Positions 15,665-24,244 are shown, counted from the first letter of the stretch. The stretch is 64,000 bases of DNA from Streptomyces halobius (GCF_023277745.1 NZ_CP086322.1:930001-994000), one strand, 5' to 3'. Numbers and translations: made by a program. Notes: generated by a model not told the origin, from the sequence alone.

Positions 15665-16906
15665 TCAGAGGAAGGCCGACAGAACCGGCTTGGCCTGGTT
15701 GACGATCGGAGCGTCGATCTCCATGAAGGCCTCCAGGTTCTGGCGGTCGATCTGCTGGCTGGTCACCATCTCGATGAGCGTGCGGGTGTGTTCCGGCTCG
15801 ATCTGGGTGATGGCCTGGGCCAGCTGCTCGATGAGGCGCGCGTTGTCCTTGCTCTCCTTGAGCGCGTACAGCAGCGACCCGGACTTCTCGTTGTCGGTCA
15901 GCGTCGCGATGACCGCGGCCATGTCGGTCATGGTCGCTGCGGCCTTCAGGCTCTGGTAGCAGTTCGGCTTCGGGACGTTCACCCGGTTCTGCTGCACGCC
16001 GCCGGCGTTGTTCGCCAGGTCCTGAGAGATGGTGGCCACGAGCTGCGTGGTGAACATGGTGTCTCCGACGTAGGCCTCGATGGCCTCGTTCAGCAGCGAG
16101 GTCTCGCGGTCGCCGATCTGGATCGGGGTCGCCAGGTACTGCGCCAGCTGCTGCGGGTCGGCCGCGTTGAGCCACTTCGACAGGTTGTCGATGGTTCGCG
16201 GCGTGGTGAGCTGGTTCATCTCCTCGCCGCCGTCGAACAGATCGGCCATCGTGACGTTGCCGTTGTCGTCGTCGTCCTGACCGTCGGCGACGATGGCCTC
16301 GGGCGTCGACTTCTGGAAGATCAGTCCGGGGTACTGCGTGAGCACCGTCTTCACCCAGGGGTTCATGTTGTCGCCGAGCACGGACATGAGGGTGGCGGCG
16401 TCGGGCTCGACATGAAAGATCGCGAAGCGGGACAGGCTCGCCTCGTCGAGCGAGGTGACGTTACCCCTGTCGTTGCCGGCCACGACGATGCGGACGTTCT
16501 TGGGTAGCTCGACGTAGCCCATGCGGCGCAGCGTGACCAGGGTCAGCGCGCCGGAGGTGACGTCGGAGGTGGTGCGGTTGATCTCGTCGAGGAAGAGGAT
16601 CGGCCACTCTCGCGGGTTCTTCTCGGCGTAGTCGATGCACTCCTGGATCACCTGGTGCGGGTAGAAGACCTGCTTGTAGCTCTGCGTGCCGTCGTCCTTG
16701 GTGTACGGCGCCAGGCGCGCACCGGTGAGGTCGGCCTTGTCGGCGAGCTGGTTGCACGGCAGCGTGAAGGCCTGCGTGCCCATGGAGTAGGCCAGGTCTT
16801 CGACGAAGCTGGACTTGCCGATGCCGGGTTCGCCCATGAGAGCGGGCGTCGCGCCGACCTCAAGGGACTGCTTGATGAGGGTCGTCAGGGTGTCGTTGAA
16901 CTTCAT
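15665..16906 (-). CDS. MoxR-type AAA+ ATPase, 413 aa
   Basis: The start MKFNDTLTTLIKQS was chosen because the domain begins here; the longer frame upstream has no coding character. Walker A is GEPGIGKSS (about 26-34), Walker B ILFLDEINR (about 102-110), and sensor 1 is VVAGNDRGN. The LADKADLTG and YTKDDGT segments match the MoxR helix-2 insert region. MoxR ATPases act with VWA proteins; the VWA gene is immediately downstream. The C-terminal 180 residues carry the lid plus an extra helical part. With the two other AAA+ genes it makes three different AAA+ families within 13 kb. Confidence 0.9.
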   Translation of the reverse strand: MKFNDTLTTLIKQSLEVGATPALMGEPGIGKSSFVEDLAYSMGTQAFTLPCNQLADKADLTGARLAPYTKDDGTQSYKQVFYPHQVIQECIDYAEKNPREWPILFLDEINRTTSDVTSGALTLVTLRRMGYVELPKNVRIVVAGNDRGNVTSLDEASLSRFAIFHVEPDAATLMSVLGDNMNPWVKTVLTQYPGLIFQKSTPEAIVADGQDDDDNGNVTMADLFDGGEEMNQLTTPRTIDNLSKWLNAADPQQLAQYLATPIQIGDRETSLLNEAIEAYVGDTMFTTQLVATISQDLANNAGGVQQNRVNVPKPNCYQSLKAAATMTDMAAVIATLTDNEKSGSLLYALKESKDNARLIEQLAQAITQIEPEHTRTLIEMVTSQQIDRQNLEAFMEIDAPIVNQAKPVLSAFL

Positions 16907-17067
16907 GTCGATGTCTTTTCTGTGCGTGGGCGAGGAAGAGAGAGGAAGGCAGGAGATGTCGGAGGGCGGCGCTGCTCTCGGCGTCGCCGAGGCTGCATAG
17001 GCCGTGAACGGTCTTGTGGCGCGGGCCGCGCCGTCGGAGCCTGGCGGAGACCTGCACTCCCGCCATG

Positions 17068-17120
17068 GGTGGCGATGGAGCTCTGCTGCACATCGCCACC
17101 CGATCGCGCTTCGCGCGATC
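17068..17120 (-). terminator. Two adjacent hairpins downstream of the primase-like gene
   Basis: GGTGGCGATG / CATCGCCACC (17068-17100) and GATCGCGC / GCGCGATC with a 3-base loop (17102-17120). They lie 123-175 bases after the primase-like stop and before the MoxR start. The rest of 16907-17242 shows no gene. Confidence 0.5.
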
Positions 17121-17242
17121 CAGCGCTGTCCCCCACCTGTGCTCGGCCCCGCCGCAGCACCCGTCACCCACCCCACCCGCTGCCGGAGGCATCGGATGAA
17201 CCAGGAGCAGAAGCAGCAGCAGGAACAGGCACAGAGCGTCAG

Positions 17243-18298
17243 TCAGTTGGTCGACGAGGAACGCGCCTCGCGGTCGGCCACGAGCGCAGCCGCCCGGTCG
17301 AGGAGGAAGGGCCGGCCGTTGCGCCGCTCGCTGTGCTTGGGGCGCGCAGGGATGACATCGACCGCCGCCTTGTAGAGCAACCACGCGGTGTCGCCTGTCG
17401 AGTACTCGACGCCGAGGACGCTGTAGGCGCGCAGTTGCGTCCGCATCCAGCCGTAGAGCGAGGCGAGAACCGAGAACTCCCAGCGGGACATGTCGTGGTT
17501 GAAGTCGCCGGGATCCCTGAGCTGATGGCGTGCACTGGTCAGGGTCTGCTCGACGATCGCCTGTGAGTACGGGATGTCGGGCATGTCCTCGGCGGTGTCG
17601 ACATCTGATGCTGAAGCGCCGGAGCTCTCGCTGGCGTTCGCGGCCAGCTGCGTGTAGAGGTCCTCGATGGAGGCGAAGGCTGGCGCGTTAGTTGCTGCGT
17701 TGACGTGAGCGACGATGCGATCGGGCACCGGCTGGCGGGTGAAGGTCGACCAGTGGTCCAGGAGCAGCTCGTACCAGCCGTGTTCCTCACGCAGGACGCG
17801 CTTGCCGGCGGCTACGGGGAAGTCGTGGAAGTTCTTCGGCAGCGGCATGACGAGATGGAAGCCCTGGCCGGACATCGACAGCTCCGAGTAGAGGATGCCC
17901 GGCAGCCGCAGCAGGTCTGTGGCCACACCTGGCGGGCAGTCGGCCTCGATGTCGACGACGAGCAACCCGTCAGTCTGGGCTTGGAGGTAGAAGGCGGTGT
18001 TCGCGGCGTTCGGTATCGCCGCAGTGAGTTCGTCGAGCGTGAGCAGGCAGGTTTCGTCCAGGGCGAAGGCTCCGCGTAGTCCGGCGTGCTTGCAGCTGGA
18101 GGTGCAGCCGGCGAGCAGGTGCCGTACGTCGATCGGGGCCTTGCGCTTCGGCGGCTTGGTGGGATCGTCGGGGGTCTCTTCCCCGATCTGTCCGGAGATG
18201 GTCCACCGACAGGCACTGGCGAGAGTGCGGATCGCGGGGTTGTCGTAGAACTGCGGGAACCAGGCATGGGGGTCGGCTGGAGTCATCGTGGGACGCAC
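17243..18298 (-). CDS. Archaeo-eukaryotic-type primase (Prim-Pol-like), about 350 aa
   Basis: The segment GLLVVDIEADCP (about 111-122) supplies the metal-binding DxE of archaeo-eukaryotic primases, and SGQGFHLVMPLP (about 139) is the conserved sGxGxH strand. N- and C-terminal parts are poorly conserved, and no helicase domain is fused. A CTSSCKH segment could bind zinc. The start is either GTG at 18298 or ATG at 18286, neither with an ideal ribosome site. It would make primers for the family-B polymerase at 46-49 kb, which pairs well with an AEP. The length suits a stand-alone plasmid or phage primase. Confidence 0.72.
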   Translation of the reverse strand: MRPTMTPADPHAWFPQFYDNPAIRTLASACRWTISGQIGEETPDDPTKPPKRKAPIDVRHLLAGCTSSCKHAGLRGAFALDETCLLTLDELTAAIPNAANTAFYLQAQTDGLLVVDIEADCPPGVATDLLRLPGILYSELSMSGQGFHLVMPLPKNFHDFPVAAGKRVLREEHGWYELLLDHWSTFTRQPVPDRIVAHVNAATNAPAFASIEDLYTQLAANASESSGASASDVDTAEDMPDIPYSQAIVEQTLTSARHQLRDPGDFNHDMSRWEFSVLASLYGWMRTQLRAYSVLGVEYSTGDTAWLLYKAAVDVIPARPKHSERRNGRPFLLDRAAALVADREARSSSTN

Positions 18299-18338
18299 GC
18301 TTTCGATCAGAGGCGTCAGGAGGGGAAGAGAAAGACAG

Positions 18339-18373
18339 GACCCCCGTACTGCACGGATGCGAGTACGGGGGTC
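18339..18373 (-). terminator. Terminator after the 306-aa gene
   Basis: Perfect 11-bp arms GACCCCCGTAC / GTACGGGGGTC with a 13-base loop, 21 bases past the stop. Confidence 0.65.
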
Positions 18374-18393
18374 TCATCGATGGTCAGCGTGGA

Positions 18394-19314
18394 TCAGCCC
18401 TGGTAGGTGATCCCCGCCTGCTGGGCCGGGCCGGAGTCGTTCCAGGGGCCGGTGGCCACGGGCGAGCCCACCGCCGAACCGGCGTCCTTGAGGGAGGCGT
18501 TCTCGGCCTCAAGATGCGCGAGCTTCTGCGCGAGCTTCTGCTCCAGAGTCTCCTGTTGGGCAGGAGCCGGAGCCGGAACGGGAGCAACAGCGTCGGTCGC
18601 CGGGGCGGTCTGAACCGGAGCCTGCGCGGCCACGGCCACAGGTGCGGACGCCGGCTGCGGGGCCGGGAAGGACAAGCCGTCCTCCACCTCGGTCGCCACC
18701 GGGACGGCGGCGGCAGGGGCAGCACTGGCAGGAGTGGCCTGCACGGGGCGCGGAGTGCCGTTGAGCACGATGCCACGCGCAGCCAGCTCAGCCTGGTCGA
18801 TGCCGCCGGCATTGTAGTAGCGCGGCGCCTCGTGAACGATGACCTGTTCGAGGGCCAGGCCGCGGTTGTTGAAGTTCTTCGGCTTGTAGGTGCGCAGCAC
18901 GAGCGTGACGTCGAGGCCCTGCGCGAGCTCCCGGCCGGACTCGTCCTGGTCGTAGGTGCCGTCGCCCTTCGGAGAAGGGATCGCGATGACCGGCAGGGTG
19001 CTGCCCTTGGAGTCGATGGAGTAGTTGGGTCCGGTTTCGGGCCGCTTCGGGGAGTCGTAGCGGCGCTCGGAGACGAACTGCTCTTCGAGGGTGGGGTTGT
19101 TCGGATCGGCGAACTGGACCTCGGCGTGAATGATCGTTGCGGTGGTGTGCGGCTTGCCGACGGGGTTCATGCCGTTCTTCGTCTTGCGCTGGTCGCTGGC
19201 GACGAGCTCCGCGCCCTCAATGAGGCGGGCGAGTACGGCGAAACCGAGCTTCCCGCGGATGAAGACGTTCTTGCCCTCGGTGATCTGGCTGGCGGAGATG
19301 GAGTAGTTGGCCAT
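18394..19314 (-). CDS. Unknown protein, possibly OB-fold ssDNA-binding, 306 aa
   Basis: The start MANYSISASQ has GAAGGAA upstream. Residues 1-170 are beta-rich (KNVFIRGKLGFAVLARLI, TTATIIHAEVQF, LDVTLVLRTYKPKNF) and read like an OB-type core. Residues 190-265 are an Ala/Pro/Val-rich linker, followed by a heptad helix (EQKLAQKLAHLEAENASL) and a short tail. A beta core, disordered linker and C-terminal tail resemble ssDNA-binding proteins, and the gene sits directly upstream of the primase. That role is inference; no diagnostic motif is seen. Confidence 0.55.
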   Translation of the reverse strand: MANYSISASQITEGKNVFIRGKLGFAVLARLIEGAELVASDQRKTKNGMNPVGKPHTTATIIHAEVQFADPNNPTLEEQFVSERRYDSPKRPETGPNYSIDSKGSTLPVIAIPSPKGDGTYDQDESGRELAQGLDVTLVLRTYKPKNFNNRGLALEQVIVHEAPRYYNAGGIDQAELAARGIVLNGTPRPVQATPASAAPAAAVPVATEVEDGLSFPAPQPASAPVAVAAQAPVQTAPATDAVAPVPAPAPAQQETLEQKLAQKLAHLEAENASLKDAGSAVGSPVATGPWNDSGPAQQAGITYQG

Positions 19315-19379
19315 GGTAGTGCGGTTCCTTCGTTCGGTCTGGCGGTCGGTGGCCCAGAGGTCTATTGGGTGGCTATCGG

Positions 19380-19460
19380 ACATGATTCGGACTGCCATCC
19401 AATCCCTTATTCTATCAACTTCGGTTCGACTATGAGTAGAATGTCAATGTCGGACATGAA
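19380..19460. promoter_or_regulatory. AT-rich divergent promoter region
   Basis: This patch is far more AT-rich than its surroundings and lies between the minus gene starting at 19314 and the plus gene starting at 19499. It contains GACTATGAGTAGAATG (19428-19443), closely matched at 45828 upstream of the replication operon. TAGAAT-like hexamers occur on both strands. Exact -10/-35 assignment is not possible by eye. Confidence 0.45.
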
Positions 19461-19498
19461 TGGCTGTGCGCACTATTCAAAAAGGAGTTGGGACAGGG

Positions 19499-20056
19499 AT
19501 GACGGCTACGATTCAGAGGCCAGTGGGGACGGCGTTGAAGCCGTCGGCGCAGACGAAAACATCTGCCGGGAGTCACGCCGGCCCGATGGGCTTCGGCAAC
19601 GGACCCGCCATCGCAGCCGGCGTCATGGTGGGCGGAGCGGCGCTCTTCGCCGGGTGGGGCCTGACGCAGCTCGCGACGTCCGACGGCGGCCTCATCCAGG
19701 CGCTGCAGGGCAATCACGCCCCGGTCGAGGCACCGGGGAATCCCGGCGAGAAGAACGCCGGAGGCGGCAGCGCCCAGCAGCCGAGCGAGGGCGGCACGGG
19801 GAAGCAGGACGAGAACGGGGCGAGTCAGGATCCGACGACGGGTCGCGGCGACGAGGACAAGCCCAACGGATCGGGTGCACCGGCCGAGGCGAAGCCCGCG
19901 CCGAAGGCGAAGCCGTACACCATCAAGCCAGGCGATACGCTCACCGCGATCTCGGGGACGACGGGGGCGCCGATCGGCATCCTGGTCGAGACGAACAAGA
20001 TCCAGAATCCGGATCTCATCTACGCGGGGGCCTCGCTGCTCATCCCGCCGGTGTGA
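19499..20056 (+). CDS. Membrane-anchored LysM protein, 185 aa
   Basis: The start is the ATG after AAAAAGGAG rather than an in-frame ATG 13 codons earlier. Residues 30-60 include a hydrophobic segment (PAIAAGVMVGGAALFAGWGL), a single membrane anchor. A long Gly/Pro/Glu-rich linker follows, and residues 138-185 are a LysM domain (YTIKPGDTLTAISGTTG ... LIYAGASLLIPP), which binds peptidoglycan. It is the only plus-strand gene in this block and is divergent from the SSB-like gene. It could modify or tether to the cell wall. Confidence 0.85.
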   Translation: MTATIQRPVGTALKPSAQTKTSAGSHAGPMGFGNGPAIAAGVMVGGAALFAGWGLTQLATSDGGLIQALQGNHAPVEAPGNPGEKNAGGGSAQQPSEGGTGKQDENGASQDPTTGRGDEDKPNGSGAPAEAKPAPKAKPYTIKPGDTLTAISGTTGAPIGILVETNKIQNPDLIYAGASLLIPPV

Positions 20057-20140
20057 CGACCCGGCAGGGCGACACTGCCGCGTACCGAGCCTGATTCGGC
20101 GCCCTGATCACCATGACGCGGTCAGGGCATCGTCGTCTTC

Positions 20141-20374
20141 TCAGGCGGAGGACTCTGCTTCCCGGCGGGCCTGCAGGTCCATCAGTTGCGTGCGCAGCTG
20201 GTGCAGCTGCTCGACCTCGTCGTTCATGGACCGGATGCCATCCGGCGCGTAGTCCTGCGGGTATTCGAGCTTGTACTCGCTGAGCAGCTCGATCTTCGCA
20301 TCGACGAGATCGAGCGCTGTGCTCAGATCGAGGACGTCGTCCAGCGTGAGCCCGGAATCGGCGGAGGCGGTCAT
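20141..20374 (-). CDS. Small helical protein, 77 aa
   Basis: The ATG overlaps the upstream stop (ATGA). Residues 10-70 are acidic amphipathic helices (DDVLDLSTALDLVDAKIELL ... VEQLHQLRTQLMDLQARRE), suggesting a coiled-coil adapter. No family is recognised. It is co-translated with the next gene. Confidence 0.6.
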   Translation of the reverse strand: MTASADSGLTLDDVLDLSTALDLVDAKIELLSEYKLEYPQDYAPDGIRSMNDEVEQLHQLRTQLMDLQARREAESSA

Positions 20375-20685
20375 GCTTCGGTCCTGGGCTCTGCCACCCA
20401 GTCGCTGCTCGAGGTCGGGGGAAGGTTCTGGATGTCCAGCCAGCGGTTCATCGCTTCATCCTGGCCGGCGACGCCGTCTGCTTCTTTGTGCAGGGTCAGA
20501 AGCGTGATCCACCCGGTGGGGACGAGGGTCGCGATCTCGAACTCGGCCGGGTCCAGACGCTGGACGACGCGGTAGAGACTTCCCTCAGGGTCCTGGAAGT
20601 CGAAGGTATCGAAAACGAACTGCGTGGCCTCGTAGGGTTCACCGCGAGGCGTCACCCGGGACCGGCGTGAGCCGGTCCACGGCAT
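20371..20685 (-). CDS. Hypothetical protein, 104 aa
   Basis: The start MPWTGSRRSR is preceded closely by GGGGA; an in-frame TTG lies four codons upstream. The body (TQFVFDTFDFQDPEGSLYRV, LVPTGWITLLTLHKEADGVA) looks like a compact alpha/beta domain. It forms a two-gene unit with the 77-aa gene through an ATGA overlap. No function is recognised. Confidence 0.6.
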   Translation of the reverse strand: MPWTGSRRSRVTPRGEPYEATQFVFDTFDFQDPEGSLYRVVQRLDPAEFEIATLVPTGWITLLTLHKEADGVAGQDEAMNRWLDIQNLPPTSSSDWVAEPRTEA

Positions 20686-20787
20686 GTCTCCCCGCAAAGC
20701 ACTCGGCCTGGGTTCGACACCCGGATCAGCTGTGCTGATCCCCTCCCCTGTTGCGGAAATGCAGCACTGTAACAGCGTCAGAGATCA

Positions 20788-20820
20788 GAAAACCCCGTCG
20801 GCCAGGCTGCCGGCGGGGTC
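20788..20820 (-). terminator. Rho-independent terminator with T-run
   Basis: On the minus strand a stem of about 11 bp with one mismatch (ACCCCGtCGGC / GCCGGCGGGGT) is followed by TTTTCT, 26 bases past the 172-aa gene. It is one of the few hairpins here with a U-tract. Confidence 0.75.
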
Positions 20821-20845
20821 GTCTGAGGTACGAGGTCGTGGTCTC

Positions 20846-21364
20846 TCACGCCGCATCAGTGTCGTCGGACTCACCCCGGCCAAACAGGAATCCGCGGACG
20901 TCACCGTTCTTCATCATGTCCTGCAGATGCGCCAGGAACACCGCGCGCTGCGTGGCCCGGCGATCAGCCAAGGGGTCGTACTCGCGCAGTACCTTCAGGT
21001 TGACGACCCAGCCGTTCTCGCGAGAGATGGCCTGGTCAAGCTGTGAGTCCGGCACGACGTCCATGCCGGTGAAGTCGTGGTCGAACTCGGGCGCGATGCC
21101 GAGGTGTTGATTCGGCTCGTCGATGTAGAGCGTGTCGACGCCGACCCGCTGGCCGGCCTTGTCGAATGCCACGAGGAACACACGGTCCGCCCTGGTGGTG
21201 TTGTCGACGTGGACTGCTGCGACGTCCGTGTCGACGATGAAGGTCGTCAGCTCTAACCGCTCGTACACGCGGGCGCGAGCTTCGTGGCACCACATGATGC
21301 TCCGGGCTTCGTTGAAGCCTTTGAACTCGTCAGAGTTGGACGCTTCAGGGTGGGGGTGGATCAT
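20846..21364 (-). CDS. Hypothetical protein, 172 aa
   Basis: The start ATG has AAGGAG seven bases upstream. A mixed alpha/beta sequence with many acidic residues; central strands include LTTFIVDTDVAAVHV and RVFLVAFDKAGQRVGV, and the C-terminus is helical and acidic. There is no membrane segment and no familiar motif. It ends in its own terminator. Confidence 0.62.
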   Translation of the reverse strand: MIHPHPEASNSDEFKGFNEARSIMWCHEARARVYERLELTTFIVDTDVAAVHVDNTTRADRVFLVAFDKAGQRVGVDTLYIDEPNQHLGIAPEFDHDFTGMDVVPDSQLDQAISRENGWVVNLKVLREYDPLADRRATQRAVFLAHLQDMMKNGDVRGFLFGRGESDDTDAA

Positions 21365-21422
21365 CGGTGCGCTCCTTCATATGCGAGATCAGGGTGGTTT
21401 GCGATGCCAGGGAGCGTATTAG

Positions 21423-21833
21423 CTACGAAACACGCCTCAAGGCAGCGAGCCTCAGCCGTTCTTCACTGCAACTTGTGGTGTCAGCAGAGGACATGGCAGC
21501 GAGGGAGATCAGGTTTGTGGAATGGCTAAGGAGCTCGTGGCCGATCTCGTGGCCAACGAGGTGATTTGTCTGGAGTTGGGTGGGGCGCACCCTGTACAGC
21601 AGGATGGTTGCCTCAGGGAGCCTGACTCGCAGTCCGCAGGCGGTGCGCATGTCCGAGCCATGGCTCTCGAACGGCGCAAGAACGATTCTTCTGCCACGAG
21701 TCCGTTCGATGCGCTCAACCAACCCTTCGATACTGAAGGGCTCAGACAATCCCACCTCTGCGAGCTGGGCCCTGCAGCGCTTATACAGTTCCCGCATGGC
21801 AAGCGTCTGCTGCAGCCGCCTGATGGCGAACAT
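21423..21833 (-). CDS. ImmA/IrrE-family metallopeptidase-like protein, 136 aa
   Basis: The start MFAIRRLQQTL was chosen for GGGGGAG six bases upstream; an earlier ATG at 21866 has none. The zinc motif HEIGHELLSH (His-Glu-x-x-His type) lies at about 95-104, preceded by the usual CGLRVRLPEATILLYRVRPT strand region. Proteins of this type cleave repressors or act beside XRE regulators. Compared with relatives the C-terminus after the zinc motif looks short and basic, so a late truncation or frameshift is possible. No partner XRE gene is adjacent. Confidence 0.72.
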   Translation of the reverse strand: MFAIRRLQQTLAMRELYKRCRAQLAEVGLSEPFSIEGLVERIERTRGRRIVLAPFESHGSDMRTACGLRVRLPEATILLYRVRPTQLQTNHLVGHEIGHELLSHSTNLISLAAMSSADTTSCSEERLRLAALRRVS

Positions 21834-22114
21834 ATTCAGCTCCCCCGTGTCGTCGTGCCTGTGCATGACGTAGGACCACGCCTGCCCTTACGTCACTCCT
21901 CCGCGCAGAAACGGAGCCTTTGTCCCGTTGTAGCACGTTATGTGAACCTGTCGGCTTCGTGATCAAGTGACAGAATCGACTGCACCCACCCGCTTCGAAG
22001 GCCCGTGGACGCCGCCGCGCGACCCACGCCGAAACCTACGCAACGCACGAACCCATGCCGACCGTTGTCCAAAATGTCGAGTACGCTCCACCTTCATTGC
22101 CGTAGCACATCTGT

Positions 22115-22142
22115 AAAACAGACCATGCGACTGGTTGGATAT
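22115..22142. promoter_or_regulatory. ARE-like operator upstream of the TetR receptor gene
   Basis: It contains ACCATGC and, three bases on, CTGGTTGGAT, an imperfect inverted repeat matching the element at 23341-23370. Position 200 bases upstream of a gamma-butyrolactone-receptor-like gene suggests autoregulation. The rest of 21834-22344 shows no convincing gene. Confidence 0.5.
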
Positions 22143-22344
22143 GAGGCATGATGGCCGCGCTGTGAGAAAAAGACAACGATCAGTCAGTGGACACAGTGAT
22201 CGTGCGGATGACTTCGGCGTCCCGGCCCTCGGCACGCTGATGGTGGTTACGAACGGGATCTTGCCCGGTCTGGTCCGGTCACGGGGCTTCTGCTCCGTCA
22301 TCAGGCCGGGGCAGTGACTCCCGAGAATGCAGGAGGACTTAGCG

Positions 22345-23013
22345 GTGCGGAAACCAGTGCAGACCCGTGCTGTGGCGAAGCGTGCGGCAATCCTCGAAGG
22401 TGCCGCGCACGTTTTTGCAGAGAAGGGCTACGCGAACGCGCGCATCGATGAGATCCTGGAGCGCTCACGGGTGACGAAGGGCGCCTTCTACCATCACTTC
22501 GCGACGAAAGCTGAACTCGCATCGGCGGTGGTGTATGAGGGGTTCACCATGGAGGACGTGCAGCCGCAGACTCCGCACCTGCAGAGCATCGTCGACGCCT
22601 CCATTTCTCTAGCCGTGCTGACACCCAAGGTCGCGGTCGTGCGGGCGGCCGCCCGTGTGGCCACTGAGCAGGCGGACACCGAGTTCTTCGGGGCTCTATG
22701 GAAGATGTACGTTCCGCCGGTCACCGAGTTGATGCACGCGGCGCACGCAAACAATGAGTGCATCCCCGGCGTGGACCCCGAGCTGGCCGCGACGACTTGG
22801 ATCGCGACCTTCGTCGGTGTCGATCTGATGTGTCGGCAAACCTATGAAGAGCTCCCCGAAAAGATCGCCGGCATCAACCTCCAGATCCTTCAGGGCATTG
22901 CGACACCCGCGACCCTCGCCCTCCTTGATGTGTCCGTCGCCCGTGGCGAGCACTTGGTCGCGAATTCCCCAGTAGCGGCGGCTTATTTCGATGCCGAGCG
23001 TGGAGTCGGTTGA
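22345..23013 (+). CDS. Gamma-butyrolactone/butenolide receptor-type TetR regulator, 222 aa
   Basis: The start is GTG (RKPVQTRAVAKRA) with AGGAGG eight bases upstream; the ATG six codons earlier has no such site. Residues 10-60 form the TetR HTH (ILEGAAHVFAEKGYANARI, SRVTKGAFYHHFATKAELA), matching the ArpA/ScbR/AvaR branch. The remaining 160 residues are the helical ligand domain. Such receptors bind ARE palindromes until a diffusible lactone or butenolide releases them. Two ARE-like sites flank the gene, and an Aco-like oxidase lies 6 kb downstream, which suggests a butenolide ligand. The ligand is inferred. Confidence 0.88.
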   Translation: MRKPVQTRAVAKRAAILEGAAHVFAEKGYANARIDEILERSRVTKGAFYHHFATKAELASAVVYEGFTMEDVQPQTPHLQSIVDASISLAVLTPKVAVVRAAARVATEQADTEFFGALWKMYVPPVTELMHAAHANNECIPGVDPELAATTWIATFVGVDLMCRQTYEELPEKIAGINLQILQGIATPATLALLDVSVARGEHLVANSPVAAAYFDAERGVG

Positions 23014-23020
23014 GTGCCCA

Positions 23021-23058
23021 GACGGCGGGGCCACGCCACCGTCTGCTGTGGCCCCGTC
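23021..23058 (+). terminator. Hairpin after the TetR gene
   Basis: GGGGCCAC / GTGGCCCC arms (extended by GACGGC / GTC), starting 8 bases past the stop. The following 23059-23340 shows no credible gene. Confidence 0.6.
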
Positions 23059-23340
23059 CTCTGGACACGCAACTAACGTGGTTCGCCGCCCCTGGTTCGC
23101 TCGGCACGGAACCCAGGTGATGTGGACTGGCAACAGGGGGCTCCGGCGAGGCAGTTGATTGAGCATGGCGTACCTGGGCCCGCTGGTCCACGCACACTGC
23201 TGCATCCCTGTCGACGTGATGGACGACGCCTGGTGATCAACCTGGATACGGGGAAGTGTGACGACGCATACAACCACCGAGTGTCCGCATTGACTGCAAG
23301 TTCCCTGATTGGGCGAAACCTTCCTGCGATTCCCTGGTTC

Positions 23341-23370
23341 AAAAACCAACCATGCACATGGTTGGATTTA
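23341..23370. promoter_or_regulatory. ARE-like palindromic operator upstream of the XRE gene
   Basis: CCAACCATGCACATGGTTGG is a near-perfect 20-bp palindrome, flanked by AAAAA and ATTTA. It shares ACCATGC and TGGTTGGAT with 22115-22142. It lies about 100 bases upstream of the XRE regulator, so the TetR receptor probably controls that gene. Confidence 0.6.
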
Positions 23371-23389
23371 CTCCTCACGCTTGGGGCGA

Positions 23390-23452
23390 TTGGCGGGTCC
23401 TCAACGTCCGCGAGGTGTACACACCCTGTCGCGGACGTTGAGGACCCGCCAA
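23390..23452. repeat. Perfect 24-bp inverted repeat in the XRE gene leader
   Basis: Arms at 23390-23413 and 23429-23452 are exact complements around a 15-base loop that contains the palindrome GTGTACAC. It lies between the ARE-like site and the start of the XRE gene, so any mRNA from that promoter would carry it. It may act as an attenuator, a protein site or the remnant of an excised element. Confidence 0.8.
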
Positions 23453-23467
23453 CAACAGGGGGTAAAG

Positions 23468-24244
23468 TTGAAACATGGACTAACTCGCGAGTATCGTAGG
23501 CTTCTGAGGTGCTATCGTCGCAGCCTTACCCGCGAGGACCTTGGCCTGACGCCGCGTTCCACGAAGGGCAGAGTGCGGAGTAGCGGCCTGCGCCAGGCAG
23601 ATGTCGACGAAGCGCTGAGTGGTTCTGATGGGCCAGGCGGCGGAGCTGGCGTCTACCAGAAGCTGGAATCAGGCACACTTTCCCCTTCACCGGAGCTCTT
23701 TCTGCGGGTCGCCTCCCTTCTGCGATTCAGTGATCACCATCTGCGTATTGCCCACTTGGACCTCTTCCGGACCGAGCCGGTCCTGACCGCCCAGCCTGCT
23801 TCGCCTCACTGGCAACAGGTAGTTGACAGGCAACGCGAGATGTCCTACGTGATGTCGCCTGCGGGAGGCCTGATCGCCCATAACGCCGCGTTCGGCGAGA
23901 TGTTCTCCGCTGGGGAGCCCCCGGCCCAGCTCCGGCGGTGGGGCCTGCTCTCCGAAGAGGCCCGAGACGGCGCCCTTTGTGACTGGGAGAGCGAGTGGGC
24001 GCCCTATCTACTCGCAGACCTTCTCCTGGCCCGTGCTCGTTACCCCTTCGAGGAAACGCTGCTCGCCCTCCATCGCGAGGTGAAGAGGGACGCCCGACTG
24101 GCGCAGCTGGCAGACGCAGCCACAGGCCTCGACGACAGTCCACGCCCGCTCAACCATGCGCGGCGCGGCCCCGGGCACGCTCGATTCATGACGGTTGGTG
24201 TCGAAGTGCTCCTAGTGACCATCCTGTTCGACCCCGCCCCGTGA
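23468..24244 (+). CDS. XRE-family regulator with MmyB-like ligand domain, 258 aa
   Basis: The start TTG (KHGLTREYRRLL) lies five bases after GGGGG; the longer frame would begin inside the inverted repeat. Residues 10-85 form the HTH region (CYRRSLTREDLGL, then VYQKLESGTLSPSPELFLRV). Residues 100-240 resemble the MmyB-like domain common in Streptomyces regulators (SPHWQQVVDRQREMSYVMSP, AHNAAFGEMF). It lies downstream of an ARE-like operator, so it is probably a target of the butenolide receptor. Confidence 0.75.
   Translation: MKHGLTREYRRLLRCYRRSLTREDLGLTPRSTKGRVRSSGLRQADVDEALSGSDGPGGGAGVYQKLESGTLSPSPELFLRVASLLRFSDHHLRIAHLDLFRTEPVLTAQPASPHWQQVVDRQREMSYVMSPAGGLIAHNAAFGEMFSAGEPPAQLRRWGLLSEEARDGALCDWESEWAPYLLADLLLARARYPFEETLLALHREVKRDARLAQLADAATGLDDSPRPLNHARRGPGHARFMTVGVEVLLVTILFDPAP

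Noticed and set aside
22135..22317. 60-codon frame between the ARE-like site and the TetR gene
   Set aside because: No ribosome site or recognisable sequence; more likely leader DNA.
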